64,000 nucleotides of DNA from Christiangramia bathymodioli. GTDB lineage: Bacteria > Bacteroidota > Bacteroidia > Flavobacteriales > Flavobacteriaceae. Positions 25,386 through 35,134 of this stretch are shown here, one piece after another. A program made the position numbers and the translations under genes. The stretch is taken from the NCBI GenBank assembly GCA_009735695.1, contig SRSL01000001.1, positions 48 to 64,047 of the forward strand. Reading direction: 5' to 3'. Position 1 is the first letter of the stretch. Every line of letters starts with the position of its first letter. The notes under the pieces were generated by a model. It did no database searches and was not told where the DNA came from. It was given only the letters and a program-made list of their open reading frames with translations.

Positions 25386-26780
25386 TTATTGTCCCCGGAA
25401 GAAAATTACCGTACTCAAGGTTTTAAGAAGTATACTAAGATCCAGGAAGATGCCACGGTGTTTGATATAATACAAATCGTATTGAAGTTTCTCCAGGCTG
25501 TCTTCATGGCAATCCCCGTAATTAGCCATAACCTGAGCCCAACCGGTAAGTCCGGGTTTGATGATGTGGCGGGTTTCATAGAAAGGGATGCGTTCAGAAA
25601 GTTCCTTTACGAACACCGGCCGTTCCGGTCTGGGACCTATAAGGCTCATTTCCCCCCTCAATACGTTTACAAATTGCGGCACCTCATCGAGCCTGGAACG
25701 TCTCAGAAATTTCCCGAATTTGGTAACCCGGTAATCATTGATCTGTGCATATTGAGGTCCGTTATGTTCAGCATCCTTTACCATGGTCCTCAACTTCAAA
25801 ATCCTGAAAACTTCTCCATGTTTGCCAACTCGTTCCTGATGATAAAAAAGTTTTCCACGGTTACCTATAAAATTGCCTAACAGTACAAATGGAATAAGAA
25901 CAACTCCAAAAAGAAGTCCTATAACTGAAACCATTATATCAAATATCCTGAAAACAAGCTGATAAAATTTATTCTGGTTACTGCGGCTGAAAGGGAAATA
26001 ACGATAAAAATCCTTATCCACATTTTGCACGGGGATCCTTTTTGTAATTTCCTCGTAGACCAGGGTATAATCCTTAATAGGAAAACCTTGTTTCAGCAGT
26101 TCACTTAGCTGGTTATAAAGTGAAAGCATCAAGCCTTTTTGGTAAGCACTTGCCACTACCACCTCATGAATATGGTATTTTTTAATGGCAGACTGAAGTT
26201 CTTCTACCTCGAATTTCAGTAGCTTTTCAGGTTCAAAATCGGCCTTAAACTTATGGTCTGTATTAATGTAGCCCACCACCACGTAATTGGGATCGGTCTT
26301 TTGAAGCGCCTCAGCGATGAGTTTGATGTCGAATGAATCCCCAACAACCAGGACCCGCTTATAAAACCTGGGTGAGGAAATAAGGTTTATATATAAAAAC
26401 CTCCATACTAGCAGAGCCCCTGTGATAGATAACAGAAAAAACAGGATCTGTAGTCGGTTATCAGGCAGACTTGGTGTAAAAAAGGGTGTTAATATGTAAA
26501 AAAGTACGGTGAGGCTGGAGGTAAGCAATACATTTTTAACCACGCTATCGAACTGATCGGCTTTTTGAAGATCATATAGTTCGAATACCCCGGCAAAAAG
26601 GTTAAGATAAATGAGGAAAACAAGGGTCCAGGTCCAGTAATCGGTGTTGATCTTAAAATAGTCGAATTCAAAGACTATCCCCACAACGGCCAAAGTAAGA
26701 AGTACCGCTACCATATCGAAAAGACGCAATAGCAGTTTTCGTTCGGAAATCTCGAAGTGGATAAGGGGTTTATCAGACAT
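25386..26780 (-). CDS. Polyprenyl-phosphate sugar-1-phosphate transferase (WcaJ/WbaP type)
   Basis: Would start glycan assembly by moving a hexose 1-phosphate from a UDP-sugar to undecaprenyl phosphate. The 464 residues show four N-terminal helices, a CoA-binding-like domain (VLVVGDSFDIKLIAEALQ, with VVGYINTD) and a C-terminal bacterial sugar-transferase domain with a membrane anchor, FYHQERVGKHGEVFRILKLRTM, the DEVPQFVNVLRGEMSLIGPRPE core and GLTGWAQV. This domain set is that of WcaJ-type enzymes. It is the last gene of the long leftward glycan operon, next to repeat DNA. Which sugar is used cannot be told. Confidence 0.92.
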   Translation of the reverse strand: MSDKPLIHFEISERKLLLRLFDMVAVLLTLAVVGIVFEFDYFKINTDYWTWTLVFLIYLNLFAGVFELYDLQKADQFDSVVKNVLLTSSLTVLFYILTPFFTPSLPDNRLQILFFLLSITGALLVWRFLYINLISSPRFYKRVLVVGDSFDIKLIAEALQKTDPNYVVVGYINTDHKFKADFEPEKLLKFEVEELQSAIKKYHIHEVVVASAYQKGLMLSLYNQLSELLKQGFPIKDYTLVYEEITKRIPVQNVDKDFYRYFPFSRSNQNKFYQLVFRIFDIMVSVIGLLFGVVLIPFVLLGNFIGNRGKLFYHQERVGKHGEVFRILKLRTMVKDAEHNGPQYAQINDYRVTKFGKFLRRSRLDEVPQFVNVLRGEMSLIGPRPERPVFVKELSERIPFYETRHIIKPGLTGWAQVMANYGDCHEDSLEKLQYDLYYIKHRGIFLDLSILLKTLSTVIFFRGQ

Positions 26781-26818
26781 AGCCGTCTCGCTTTTCAGCC
26801 GGGCTAAATATATAATTT

Positions 26819-27829
26819 TTAATTAAGCAATTCCAGCCATTGCCCCTTAACCTGTTCCCAATCGAATTTTTCTACTTTTTTACGTGCATTTTCTGATAAT
26901 CTTTCAGCCAGACCTGGTTCCTTAAGGAGACATTCCACAGCCATGCACATCTCATCGGCATTACCGGGTTGTACAAGTAAACCATTTTCTTCATGCTCGA
27001 GGAGATATGGAATTCCACCCACATTAGTGGAAACCACCGGTAAGCCAAGCGCCATAGCCTCAATAACACTCACCGGGGTATTATCGATATTAGTCGTATT
27101 TAAAAAAATATAAGACTGTTCAGATAGTTTAAGCCAATCCCTTTTACTTAATTTTCCAAAAAACTTAACTGGTAGATCCTTTTCCCGAACCAGTTTTTCC
27201 ATTTCTGAAAGGCTTCCATCTTTGTCCGGGCCTACCATAAAAAGATTGGCTTTGGAGAAATTCTTTAATAAGCTTTGCACTACCCTTATGGCCATTTTCG
27301 GATTATAGATGCTGTTAAAGGACCTGACCCACAGTAAGTTTGGCTCAATTTCAGTCCTTTTCTTAAAAGTATATTGTGTTAGATCCAGCCAGTTAGGTAT
27401 AAGAATCAAATTTTCGAAACTGCCTGCTAATTTATCGAAGAGGTAGGCTGAAGGAGCCACTGTAGCCTTCGCAGACTTGAATATTCCTAAAATCCTTTCG
27501 GAAGACCTATTGAAGCGCTCGATCAATTTACCTCCATGGAGAATAAAAATATAGGGAATTCCTCGTTTTTTGCAGACAAGTCCACAACTTACGGCATACC
27601 AGAAATTGGCAGTGCTGTAGGTATCAATGACGACCAGATCAGATGCTCTATTAGCACTCAAAATCGAAGAAAGCATATGGGCCAATCGGCCGGGCTTGTT
27701 CTTAATCGAAGAAACCGCCTTCACCCGGAAGCCTTCTTTCTCAAGCAGGTCTGGTAATATATCCGCACTGGTTGGAGAATACCCGTGTTTTTCAAGCTTA
27801 TTACCTATATATAGGATATTTTTCATCAT
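26819..27829 (-). CDS. Glycosyltransferase family 4, copy 1 of a tandem pair
   Basis: A GT-B retaining glycosyltransferase of 336 residues, starting MMKNILYIGNKLEKHG. The C-terminal nucleotide-sugar domain carries the GT4 hallmark SVIEAMALGLPVVSTNVGG and a preceding IFLNTTNIDNTP. I chose the ATG at 27829, which overlaps the upstream stop as ATGA; the frame open to 27868 lies inside the neighbour. It is similar over its whole length to the next gene (27826-28839), so the two are a tandem duplication. Donor and acceptor are unknown. Confidence 0.9.
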   Translation of the reverse strand: MMKNILYIGNKLEKHGYSPTSADILPDLLEKEGFRVKAVSSIKNKPGRLAHMLSSILSANRASDLVVIDTYSTANFWYAVSCGLVCKKRGIPYIFILHGGKLIERFNRSSERILGIFKSAKATVAPSAYLFDKLAGSFENLILIPNWLDLTQYTFKKRTEIEPNLLWVRSFNSIYNPKMAIRVVQSLLKNFSKANLFMVGPDKDGSLSEMEKLVREKDLPVKFFGKLSKRDWLKLSEQSYIFLNTTNIDNTPVSVIEAMALGLPVVSTNVGGIPYLLEHEENGLLVQPGNADEMCMAVECLLKEPGLAERLSENARKKVEKFDWEQVKGQWLELLN

Positions 27830-28839
27830 GCGAGCACCTTGTTCCATTGCTCTTTTACCAGATCCCAATCAAAGCTTTCCACCTTTTTACGCGCATTCAT
27901 ACAGATCTCTCTGGCCTTTTCAGGATGTTCAATTAATTGAGAGATCGCATTAGCCATAGCTTTTTCATCGGCCTCGGGTACCAGGATTCCATCATGTCCG
28001 TTTTGAATAAGATCCGGCATTCCACCCACATCGGTGCTAATAGTAGCCAATCCCAGGCTCATGGCCTCGATCACGCTGATGGGCGTGTTGTCGATAGAGG
28101 TAGTATTGATAAAAAAGTCATAGTTACTGGCCAGTCGTGCCCAGTGCTTCTTTTTAAGCTTCCCGGTAAAGCGTACATCCAGATCAAACTTTTTTGCAAG
28201 GCTTTTACAACTTTCCATAGTGCCATCTTTTTCCGGGCCTACCATACAAAGACTCGCATTCGGATATTTTTCGGTTAGGATCTGTAATACCTTGAGGGCC
28301 ATTAGAGGATTATACCTCTTCTGAAAACGACGAACCCATAAAAGTTTAGGCCGAAATTCCTTTCTTTCTTTAAAAGGATAATTCCCGGTATTGATGGAAT
28401 TGGGAATGATCATGGTATTATCAAATCCATGTTCTTTAAAGCTGTTATAAAGAAACCTGGAAGGTGCGATATTCAGCCTGGAATTCCCGAATAAACTCTC
28501 ACTTAATTTCCGGGAACCATCCAGTCGCTCAGGAAGATTCCCGCCATGAAGAATAGGGATATACTCCATATTCAGCAGCTGGCAGGCTTTTCCCACAAGG
28601 TAAGCGTAATAGAAATTAGTAGCACCGTAAGTATCTATTAACACTATATCTGTGGTTTCCTTATATCGTAAGATCATGGAAAGCATTTCAGCCAGGCGCA
28701 TGGCCTTATTGCTCCGGGTGGAAGCAGTCCTTACTATATAACCTTCTTTCCTCAACACCTTACTGAAAAAGGAAATATAGGTCGCCGTAAAACTATTGAC
28801 CTGCAAGTCGTTTCCTATGTACAGTATTCTTTTTTTCAT
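27826..28839 (-). CDS. Glycosyltransferase family 4, copy 2 of a tandem pair
   Basis: A 337-residue GT4 enzyme beginning MKKRILYIGNDLQVNSF, with RLAEMLSMILRYKETTDIVLIDTYG matching the corresponding RLAHMLSSIL ... DLVVIDTYS of the downstream paralogue, and the C-terminal motif SVIEAMSLGLATISTDVGG. Its start overlaps the end of the ligase-like gene by 47 bases and its stop overlaps the next start by four, typical of tight co-transcription. The duplication suggests two successive additions of the same or similar sugars. Confidence 0.9.
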   Translation of the reverse strand: MKKRILYIGNDLQVNSFTATYISFFSKVLRKEGYIVRTASTRSNKAMRLAEMLSMILRYKETTDIVLIDTYGATNFYYAYLVGKACQLLNMEYIPILHGGNLPERLDGSRKLSESLFGNSRLNIAPSRFLYNSFKEHGFDNTMIIPNSINTGNYPFKERKEFRPKLLWVRRFQKRYNPLMALKVLQILTEKYPNASLCMVGPEKDGTMESCKSLAKKFDLDVRFTGKLKKKHWARLASNYDFFINTTSIDNTPISVIEAMSLGLATISTDVGGMPDLIQNGHDGILVPEADEKAMANAISQLIEHPEKAREICMNARKKVESFDWDLVKEQWNKVLA

Positions 28840-30160
28840 CTACGATATATAAAAGGGCTAAGCCGTATACGAAACCTGGTAAAGCAATACGCATTGCTGA
28901 ATGGTTAATGGTCATAAACCAGAAGGTAACAAAGGCAAGAAAATAATAGTTATTTTTAAACTTAAACCAGAAAGTAATTGGCACAAAGATGAGTATACAT
29001 AAGGCAAATACTCCAAGTATTCCATGTTCAGCGAGTAATCTACTTAATTCATTATGACTGGCTATTCCAATTCCCAATTGTTCTTCCCGATATTCTTTAC
29101 CTTTTCCTACCCCAATACCAGTAATAGGATGATGATAAAAGGCCGTTAGTTCAGTTTCAATTAATTCTACTCTTCCGGTTGAAATATCATCTTCAACCTG
29201 GCCCAAAGCATTTCGATTTGTATATCTGTTTCCTATTAGACCTTGCGTCTCCAATGAAGTAAAAACCCATGTTGAGAAAAAAATTAATAAAATCCCAATA
29301 ATCTTGAAGTTCAATTTCTGTACAGAAACTGAACTTTGTTTATAATAATAAAATATCAAGAAAGCAATTATACAAAGAATGGCTGTTATCACTCCTCCTC
29401 TGGAAAAACTAACAACTGCTCTATAGCCAACCATAAATAAGAGCAGCGAATCAATGATATTTATTTTAAAACTTTTAATTGTGAACAACCTTGTCGTCAA
29501 AAGAAATATTCCTAATCCCATAACAGTAGATATCTGATTCGGGCCAAAACCTCCAGTAGCAGCATAATTTCCAGAAAAACTAATCCTTACATCATCAAGA
29601 CTGGGAGTATAAAAAAGTAAATAGATCGCTTGGGCTATAATAGGCATTAAAAGCATTAAAAAAACTCTTTGAAAATCCTCTTTTTTAATCTTTTTATAAT
29701 AGCAATACAAGGCCGAAACTCCAAGACAAACAGGGCCGGCTAAATTGAAAGCCACCTGTTTTCTAAATTCAAAGTCATAGCTCATGGTAAATGTCACCAT
29801 TACAACTCCTGGAAATAAGATCAATAAATAAATCCAGAAAGGTACTGTCTTGGAACTTGCTCCTTTAAAAAACATCCCTATAACCAGGAAAATAATTACC
29901 GCATATTTACCGGTTTCATAGAAGAATACTGCACTGGTCTGTCGAAAAAAAACCTCTCCCCCTGCTATATAGGCAGCCGCCATTAAGGCCTCATTCCCTT
30001 TGTTCTTTCGATCAATTATAACGAATGTAAAGGAAGCCATGATTCCTAATAAAATGATCTTGGCCAGGCCCGGAAATAAATAGATAATAAAGCCATACCC
30101 ACAATGCAACAACAACATTTTTAGGTAAAATTGATTATTAACGCTATCGAAACTTTTCAC
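28793..30160 (-). CDS. O-antigen ligase / Wzy-like polymerase
   Basis: A membrane protein of 455 residues with eleven or twelve helices, a long periplasmic loop in the C-terminal half, and the Wzy_C-type motif YHHPITGIGVGKGKEYREEQLG followed by ASHNELSRLLAEHGILG, whose histidines and arginines are typical of WaaL/Wzy. It would polymerise repeat units or join the glycan to a lipid or protein acceptor in the periplasm. Ligase and polymerase cannot be told apart by sequence. It is the only protein of this type found in the window. Confidence 0.82.
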   Translation of the reverse strand: MKSFDSVNNQFYLKMLLLHCGYGFIIYLFPGLAKIILLGIMASFTFVIIDRKNKGNEALMAAAYIAGGEVFFRQTSAVFFYETGKYAVIIFLVIGMFFKGASSKTVPFWIYLLILFPGVVMVTFTMSYDFEFRKQVAFNLAGPVCLGVSALYCYYKKIKKEDFQRVFLMLLMPIIAQAIYLLFYTPSLDDVRISFSGNYAATGGFGPNQISTVMGLGIFLLTTRLFTIKSFKINIIDSLLLFMVGYRAVVSFSRGGVITAILCIIAFLIFYYYKQSSVSVQKLNFKIIGILLIFFSTWVFTSLETQGLIGNRYTNRNALGQVEDDISTGRVELIETELTAFYHHPITGIGVGKGKEYREEQLGIGIASHNELSRLLAEHGILGVFALCILIFVPITFWFKFKNNYYFLAFVTFWFMTINHSAMRIALPGFVYGLALLYIVDEKKNTVHRKRLAGQ

Positions 30161-31209
30161 AAATTATCTACGAATTGACGATACTCCTGTATTACTGATT
30201 TATTCGAGTATTCCTTTATTATTTTGGCTTGCAATGAGCCTCCTTCCCTTATTCTTTTATTATTGTTTTCTAAATAACGAACTATTCCGCTTTCAAGGGC
30301 ATCAATATTTCCTGGTGGAACTAAAATTGCATGATCTCCAACCACATTTTTGTTTTCACCAACTTCAGTACATACAACAGCTAGTGAATTTGCTCCATAC
30401 TCCAGAATAGCCAGAGGTAATCCTTCCGATCTTGAGCTAAGGAGGCCAACATGCATATTAGACAAAATTTTTGAAGGATCACTTAACTCACCATGATACT
30501 TAATATATTTTCGAGCATTTATTTCCTCTTTTACTTTTTGGGAATAGCTATCATCAAAACTCTTTCCTATCAGATTGAGTCGTATATTATATTCCTTATT
30601 TACCCTATCACATGCTTCAAACAAGGTAAAATGATCTTTCTGAGCTCTAAAATTTGCTATACATACTAACTCAAAACCAGACTCGATCTCATGCAAAGCT
30701 GTCAATGGTTTACTTGGAATTTGAATAAAATTATTCAGGAAGACAACTTTTTCACATAATAGCTTCTCCAAGGACCACCCTTTTAGTTTTTCATTGACGC
30801 TAATAATCCCATCAAAATCTTTTGAAAAATATCGCAGAGGTTGAATTTCTCGATTCTTCAGAAATTCACTTTTCCCATAATGGTCGTGCCAGACCAATTT
30901 TAAATTTTTATTTAAAAATTTAGCTAAGACAGCAAAAAACCAAGAAGATCCATGAGCATGGATTAACTCAATTTGGTTATCCTTAATATACCTTATAAGT
31001 TTATTTAAGGCAATATAGTCTATCCTGTGCTTTTTATTTAAATATAAGTATTCCACTTTTGGATCCAGCAACTCCTTAAAAACTCCCTCGTCCCTCGTGA
31101 CTACCAGAAAGGAGTGGAAACCGATTTCTGCTAAAGAATTAGCATAATTCACCGCCATTCTTTCTGCTCCTCCAGGCTGTAAAGTATCAATAAGTTGCAG
31201 TATCCTCAT
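30157..31209 (-). CDS. Glycosyltransferase family 4
   Basis: A 350-residue GT-B enzyme. The N-terminus MRILQLIDTLQPGGAERMAVNYANSL is the classical GT4 opening, with the GGAER acceptor-side glycine loop. The C-terminal half has FRAQKDHFTLFEAC and PLAILEYGANSLAVVCTEVGEN in place of the usual EAMAxGxPVV. The start overlaps the upstream stop by four bases (31206-31209) and its stop overlaps the next start in the same way, so it is translationally coupled. Sugar specificity unknown. Confidence 0.9.
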   Translation of the reverse strand: MRILQLIDTLQPGGAERMAVNYANSLAEIGFHSFLVVTRDEGVFKELLDPKVEYLYLNKKHRIDYIALNKLIRYIKDNQIELIHAHGSSWFFAVLAKFLNKNLKLVWHDHYGKSEFLKNREIQPLRYFSKDFDGIISVNEKLKGWSLEKLLCEKVVFLNNFIQIPSKPLTALHEIESGFELVCIANFRAQKDHFTLFEACDRVNKEYNIRLNLIGKSFDDSYSQKVKEEINARKYIKYHGELSDPSKILSNMHVGLLSSRSEGLPLAILEYGANSLAVVCTEVGENKNVVGDHAILVPPGNIDALESGIVRYLENNNKRIREGGSLQAKIIKEYSNKSVIQEYRQFVDNL

Positions 31210-32312
31210 AGAAATTTCTTTATTTCCGAACTAAATTTTTCCATGGTGTAATGCTGAGACCACTCCTGGGCCTTGAGAGATCTATTTTCTAATTCAAAAG
31301 GTGTTGACAGGAAACGAGAAATTTTTTCTGTTGCACTATCTACTTCTGGTTCAATGAGGATTCCCCTCTCACCATGTCCCAGCATCCACGGAACACAGGA
31401 AACGGCTGTTCCTATGGGCACACAACCAAAGAACATCGCCTCCGTAAGTGCCTTTGGCCAGCCTTCACTTTTTGATGGCAGGATTGAAAAATGGGCATTT
31501 GTGTATACAACTTTAATTATATCGGCTTCCTGATTACCATGCAAAGTGACTACATTCTCCAGATCATGTGTTCTGATATAAGTTTTAATTTTCTCCTTTA
31601 ATATACCATCTCCATACATATCCAATCTAACATCAAATCCCTTATTTTTAAGCGAATGAATAATGCCTAAAGCCGTAATAGGCCTTTTACCTTCTACAAG
31701 GCTTCCAACAAATAAAAAACGGTAAGGTGGACTAAAATCTTTAATATGATCTTTAATATCTGCTTTATTAAAACTGGAGGTAAAAAATGATATTATATTT
31801 TTACTTTGACCTGGCCAGCTCCCATATACCAAAACTTTGGCATTCTTGGTTAGATATTCGTTCGCTAAAATTTGCTTCTGCAATTTATAACTCCAGGGTT
31901 GCTGAGGATCATTATCCCAATTACCTGCATACTTAACTGTTTTTGGTTTACCTGGAAAAAAAATCTGTATGAAACAGGCTAACAGACCTATATTTCCCGG
32001 ACATCGGATATGCAAATGATCAGCCTTATACATCAATTTAATGATCTTAAATAATGTCCCAGGTAATCTTGTTATTGAAATCAGGGTTTTTCTTTTGCTT
32101 GTAAAATTTAAAAGTTTAACAGCTACAAATTGAATATCAACCCTTGAATAGGCCTTATCAATTCGATCAAATGATGTTTTACCCGGAGCGATAACGGAAA
32201 TGTCTTCAACATGTTCAAACCAAAGATCCATTTCTCGGACATAAGGTGCATAGGATGAGAGAGTCTCTCCCCGTACAAAATGTTCAGCATGTGTAAAAAC
32301 CGCCAGTCGCAT
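31206..32312 (-). CDS. Glycosyltransferase family 4
   Basis: A 368-residue GT-B enzyme. Visible elements: LHIRCPGNIGLLACF in the N-terminal domain, RFLFVGSLVEGKRPITALGII at the start of the GT4 domain and SILPSKSEGWPKALTEAMFFGCVPIGT as the donor-phosphate motif. It overlaps the methyltransferase gene upstream by one base and the next glycosyltransferase by four. Substrate unknown. Confidence 0.88.
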   Translation of the reverse strand: MRLAVFTHAEHFVRGETLSSYAPYVREMDLWFEHVEDISVIAPGKTSFDRIDKAYSRVDIQFVAVKLLNFTSKRKTLISITRLPGTLFKIIKLMYKADHLHIRCPGNIGLLACFIQIFFPGKPKTVKYAGNWDNDPQQPWSYKLQKQILANEYLTKNAKVLVYGSWPGQSKNIISFFTSSFNKADIKDHIKDFSPPYRFLFVGSLVEGKRPITALGIIHSLKNKGFDVRLDMYGDGILKEKIKTYIRTHDLENVVTLHGNQEADIIKVVYTNAHFSILPSKSEGWPKALTEAMFFGCVPIGTAVSCVPWMLGHGERGILIEPEVDSATEKISRFLSTPFELENRSLKAQEWSQHYTMEKFSSEIKKFL

Positions 32313-33115
32313 TATTTATTTTTGAACTGCATTAACATAGTAAGCTGCATACATCGGAACATGTGGGCATCGTTAACTTTTGAAAAACTGATATCCTGAT
32401 GATGCCATTTCTTGCTTAAAGCTGATTTTTTTTCAGCTGAAATTGGTAAGCCATTCATTAAGAAAAGCCATTTCGTTTTCCCTAATACGGCTCTTCTATC
32501 CAAGATTTCAAAGTTCTCGGCATATTTGTAATAAACTTTTTTTGAAAATGGCCATTCCCAGTCCTTATCACTTTGAAAAGGCCTATATAATCTACGTATG
32601 GTTTTTACAGGAAGACTCGTACTTAAAGGATCATAACTAATAATCTTTGCATTCGGTTTCAGCTTTTCCTTAAGCTTAATGATCAATTGATCGGTATCCT
32701 TAAAGTGATGAAGCACCCCATAAGCGTAGATAATATCAAAATCTTTTTCCTGGAAATTTTTCGATAAAAAGTCAGTCGCATATACCCTGGCATGTGGAAA
32801 TTCTTTTAATCGCTTCCCTAAACTTTTGATAGCCTTTTCGCTAAGATCTATACCCACATATTCTTTTGAGTGTTTCGCTAAATGGAAAGAAAGAGAATTT
32901 CCTTCGTAACACCCCAGATCTAAAACTTTCTTATTTTTAAGTTCTCCCAGCCAGTTTAAATGAAGAAAGTGAATCTCATTCTCAAGGCCTAATTCTTTTC
33001 TAAAGGAATTCAATGTCCTATTCCTAATAAAGTACCAGAACCTCGTAACCAGGTTTTTTTTCTTGTTCTCATAGAAAGCCTTCTGCCTCTTGATCATTTC
33101 ATTACCTGCTTTCAT
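32312..33115 (-). CDS. SAM-dependent methyltransferase
   Basis: A class I methyltransferase of 267 residues. Motif I is VLDLGCYEGNSLSFHLA, followed by VGIDLSEKAI (acidic loop) and DIIYAYGVLHHFKD (motif post-II). It may methylate a sugar hydroxyl or cap the chain. I chose the ATG at 33115 (MKAGNEMIKRQKAFYE); the frame stays open to 33232, but that would add a hydrophobic leader that reads across the end of the neighbouring gene. It is embedded in the glycan operon. Confidence 0.82.
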   Translation of the reverse strand: MKAGNEMIKRQKAFYENKKKNLVTRFWYFIRNRTLNSFRKELGLENEIHFLHLNWLGELKNKKVLDLGCYEGNSLSFHLAKHSKEYVGIDLSEKAIKSLGKRLKEFPHARVYATDFLSKNFQEKDFDIIYAYGVLHHFKDTDQLIIKLKEKLKPNAKIISYDPLSTSLPVKTIRRLYRPFQSDKDWEWPFSKKVYYKYAENFEILDRRAVLGKTKWLFLMNGLPISAEKKSALSKKWHHQDISFSKVNDAHMFRCMQLTMLMQFKNK

Positions 33116-33134
33116 AGGAATAATACAAAATAAT

Positions 33135-34121
33135 TTATCTGAATAAATAGTTATAAAGATCACCCAAATTATACTTGATAGAAGAGATAAAGGTAATATC
33201 AATTTCATCATCATGAGCTTCATCACCATCATACACCAGGTAATATTCTTTATTTAAAGGATTTATACTTAAATGATGCATTCCTCTATCAAACCACTTT
33301 ATAGTATCTGACTTATACAATTGGTTTTCAATAAATTTTTCGAACCTGTCAGAATTTAAAGAATACAGAGAAACACCTGTTCCGTAACCTTCGGTATTAT
33401 TCTGAAAGGGTAAAAACCATTGTCCATCTACAGAAAAGAAGTTACCCGCCGGCCTGATTTCATTTCCTATTTTAATTTTAAATGAAAAGTCTTCTTCCCA
33501 ATCACCAAAAAGGCTATCACTTTTAAAAATTCTTTGATTGTATTTGTCATCTATACCGACGATCAAATTCAGGCTATCCGAAATTAAAATTGCCGGATCT
33601 TTCAATTTTATATTAGTTAAAAGGGTGTCACTGATTTCCCATCGTTTCGGAAATTCCACTGCCTTATACAACACAACATTATCAATGGAGGCAGATTCCG
33701 GTAAAATATACTTTTTATCCCTATACTCAAATACCTGCGGAAAGGAAAGGTGGAATGACTCTTCAATTACATTTCCTACAAAAGTAAAATTTTGCCCATC
33801 ACTGGAATGGAATAAACCTATTTTCGCAGGTCCCTGTATCTCCTGATTTTCAAAAAAGATATAAAAATCATTATTTTCGAAATAAAGAAACGGATCAGCA
33901 ATAAACCTGGTGTTTCCATTTGTTATGTTCTTTAAAGTTTCTTTTTTGAGAATATTTAATTTAGAAGGAACAAGTTTTTTAAGAGGATCATTGGTTTTCA
34001 TAAAACCAATAGACCAACCTTCACTTTTAGGAGTGAGAAAAGGATATCTGTGATTAAAGATGAATAATACTCCTAACAGAGAAAATATTAATAATACTAC
34101 AATTTTAAATCTCCTGGTCAT
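33135..34121 (-). CDS. GINT1-like beta-propeller protein, possible glycosyltransferase
   Basis: A 328-residue protein with one N-terminal membrane helix (VVLLIFSLLGVLFIF) and repeated blades: FIADPFLYFENNDFYIFFE, SFPQVFEYRDKKYILPES, KDPAILISDSLNLIVG, EIRPAGNFFSVDGQWFLPFQ, HLSINPLNKEYYLVYDGD. This pattern resembles the five-bladed N-terminal domain seen in plant GINT1 (glucosamine inositolphosphorylceramide transferase) and in bacterial polysaccharide loci, and more remotely GH43-type propellers. The helix suggests it faces the periplasm. Catalytic role is inferred from context only. Confidence 0.6.
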   Translation of the reverse strand: MTRRFKIVVLLIFSLLGVLFIFNHRYPFLTPKSEGWSIGFMKTNDPLKKLVPSKLNILKKETLKNITNGNTRFIADPFLYFENNDFYIFFENQEIQGPAKIGLFHSSDGQNFTFVGNVIEESFHLSFPQVFEYRDKKYILPESASIDNVVLYKAVEFPKRWEISDTLLTNIKLKDPAILISDSLNLIVGIDDKYNQRIFKSDSLFGDWEEDFSFKIKIGNEIRPAGNFFSVDGQWFLPFQNNTEGYGTGVSLYSLNSDRFEKFIENQLYKSDTIKWFDRGMHHLSINPLNKEYYLVYDGDEAHDDEIDITFISSIKYNLGDLYNYLFR

Positions 34122-35134
34122 CTATTAATTTCGGGCTTTGAGAAAATAAGACTTATCAATCCAGCACTCCTGCCAAAAGATTCATTAATTGAATCCTTAC
34201 GGTTTTTTTTACTAAAAGCATTACCAAATCTGATAAGCAATAAAACAATATTTATCAGGCTCCACTTTAAAATAGCTTTTAAACCTGGCTTTGGATATTT
34301 TAACCTCCAAACATAAAATCCGTTACGTATCACCATTTTACCATACCTTATATAATCAGGTCTGCCTGAAGTATCATGCAAATGCTGAACCTGAGCAGCG
34401 GTATTAACATATAACTGACCGATCCTGGACGCTCTCAGACAAAAATCCATGTCTTCATATAAGCCATAGCCTTCAAAGTAAGAAGAGAATTTTATTTTTT
34501 CAAAAAGTTCCTTTTTATAAGAAGAAACCCCTCCCATAAAGAATTCTACTTTATAGCTTTTACCCGATGGTGGTAAAAAACTGGTGGCTAATCCATGAGA
34601 AAATTCAGGCATATACCCGGGAGGCTGATCAGACAATAAACCCAATTGTTTTCTCAGGTAATTTCGCTGTCCAAGTTTTCGAACATATCCGTCCATTACA
34701 AATTCATCTTTTTGAGGTATGTAGGTATTCGAAACCTTCCTCCATTCCGTCTCATCCCTGATCCAACCTCCAACGGCAATAGCTTCGGGCTTCTCTTGGT
34801 AGGTTTTAATCAATTGCGTGAAATAATCCTTTTCTAGAACGATGTCGTCATCCAGGAAACAGATCACATCTACCTCTTCACTTTTACTGATCCCAAAATT
34901 CCTTTGCCGGGTAAGACCTCTGTCCTTATCATCGACCTGGAAATATTTTAAATTGGTGTAGGTATGATTATCTAGCATAACCTGGGTTTCCGATCCCAAA
35001 GATCCATCTACAATGATAATCTCATCCGGGTAGCTGTTCTGAACTTCTACAGAGTCCAGTAAACGCTTAAGCGAACTGGCTCGCTCAAAGGTGCATACGA
35101 TCAGGCTACATGTGATTTTTTTGCCAGCGGTCAT
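34118..35134 (-). CDS. Glycosyltransferase family 2
   Basis: A GT-A glycosyltransferase of 338 residues: CSLIVCTFERASSLKRLLDS at the N-terminus, FLDDDIVLEKDY as the DXD metal site (about 92-97) and FEGYGLYEDMDFCLRASRIG as the C-terminal acceptor/catalytic-base region with ED. A hydrophobic stretch (WSLINIVLLLIRFG) near 295-310 may dock the protein to the membrane. It overlaps both neighbours by four bases. Confidence 0.9.
   Translation of the reverse strand: MTAGKKITCSLIVCTFERASSLKRLLDSVEVQNSYPDEIIIVDGSLGSETQVMLDNHTYTNLKYFQVDDKDRGLTRQRNFGISKSEEVDVICFLDDDIVLEKDYFTQLIKTYQEKPEAIAVGGWIRDETEWRKVSNTYIPQKDEFVMDGYVRKLGQRNYLRKQLGLLSDQPPGYMPEFSHGLATSFLPPSGKSYKVEFFMGGVSSYKKELFEKIKFSSYFEGYGLYEDMDFCLRASRIGQLYVNTAAQVQHLHDTSGRPDYIRYGKMVIRNGFYVWRLKYPKPGLKAILKWSLINIVLLLIRFGNAFSKKNRKDSINESFGRSAGLISLIFSKPEINR

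Noticed and set aside
25296-25880. 194-codon plus-strand frame over the start of the glycan locus
   Set aside because: It is the antisense shadow of the conserved sugar-transferase domain at 25386-26780 plus repeat DNA.
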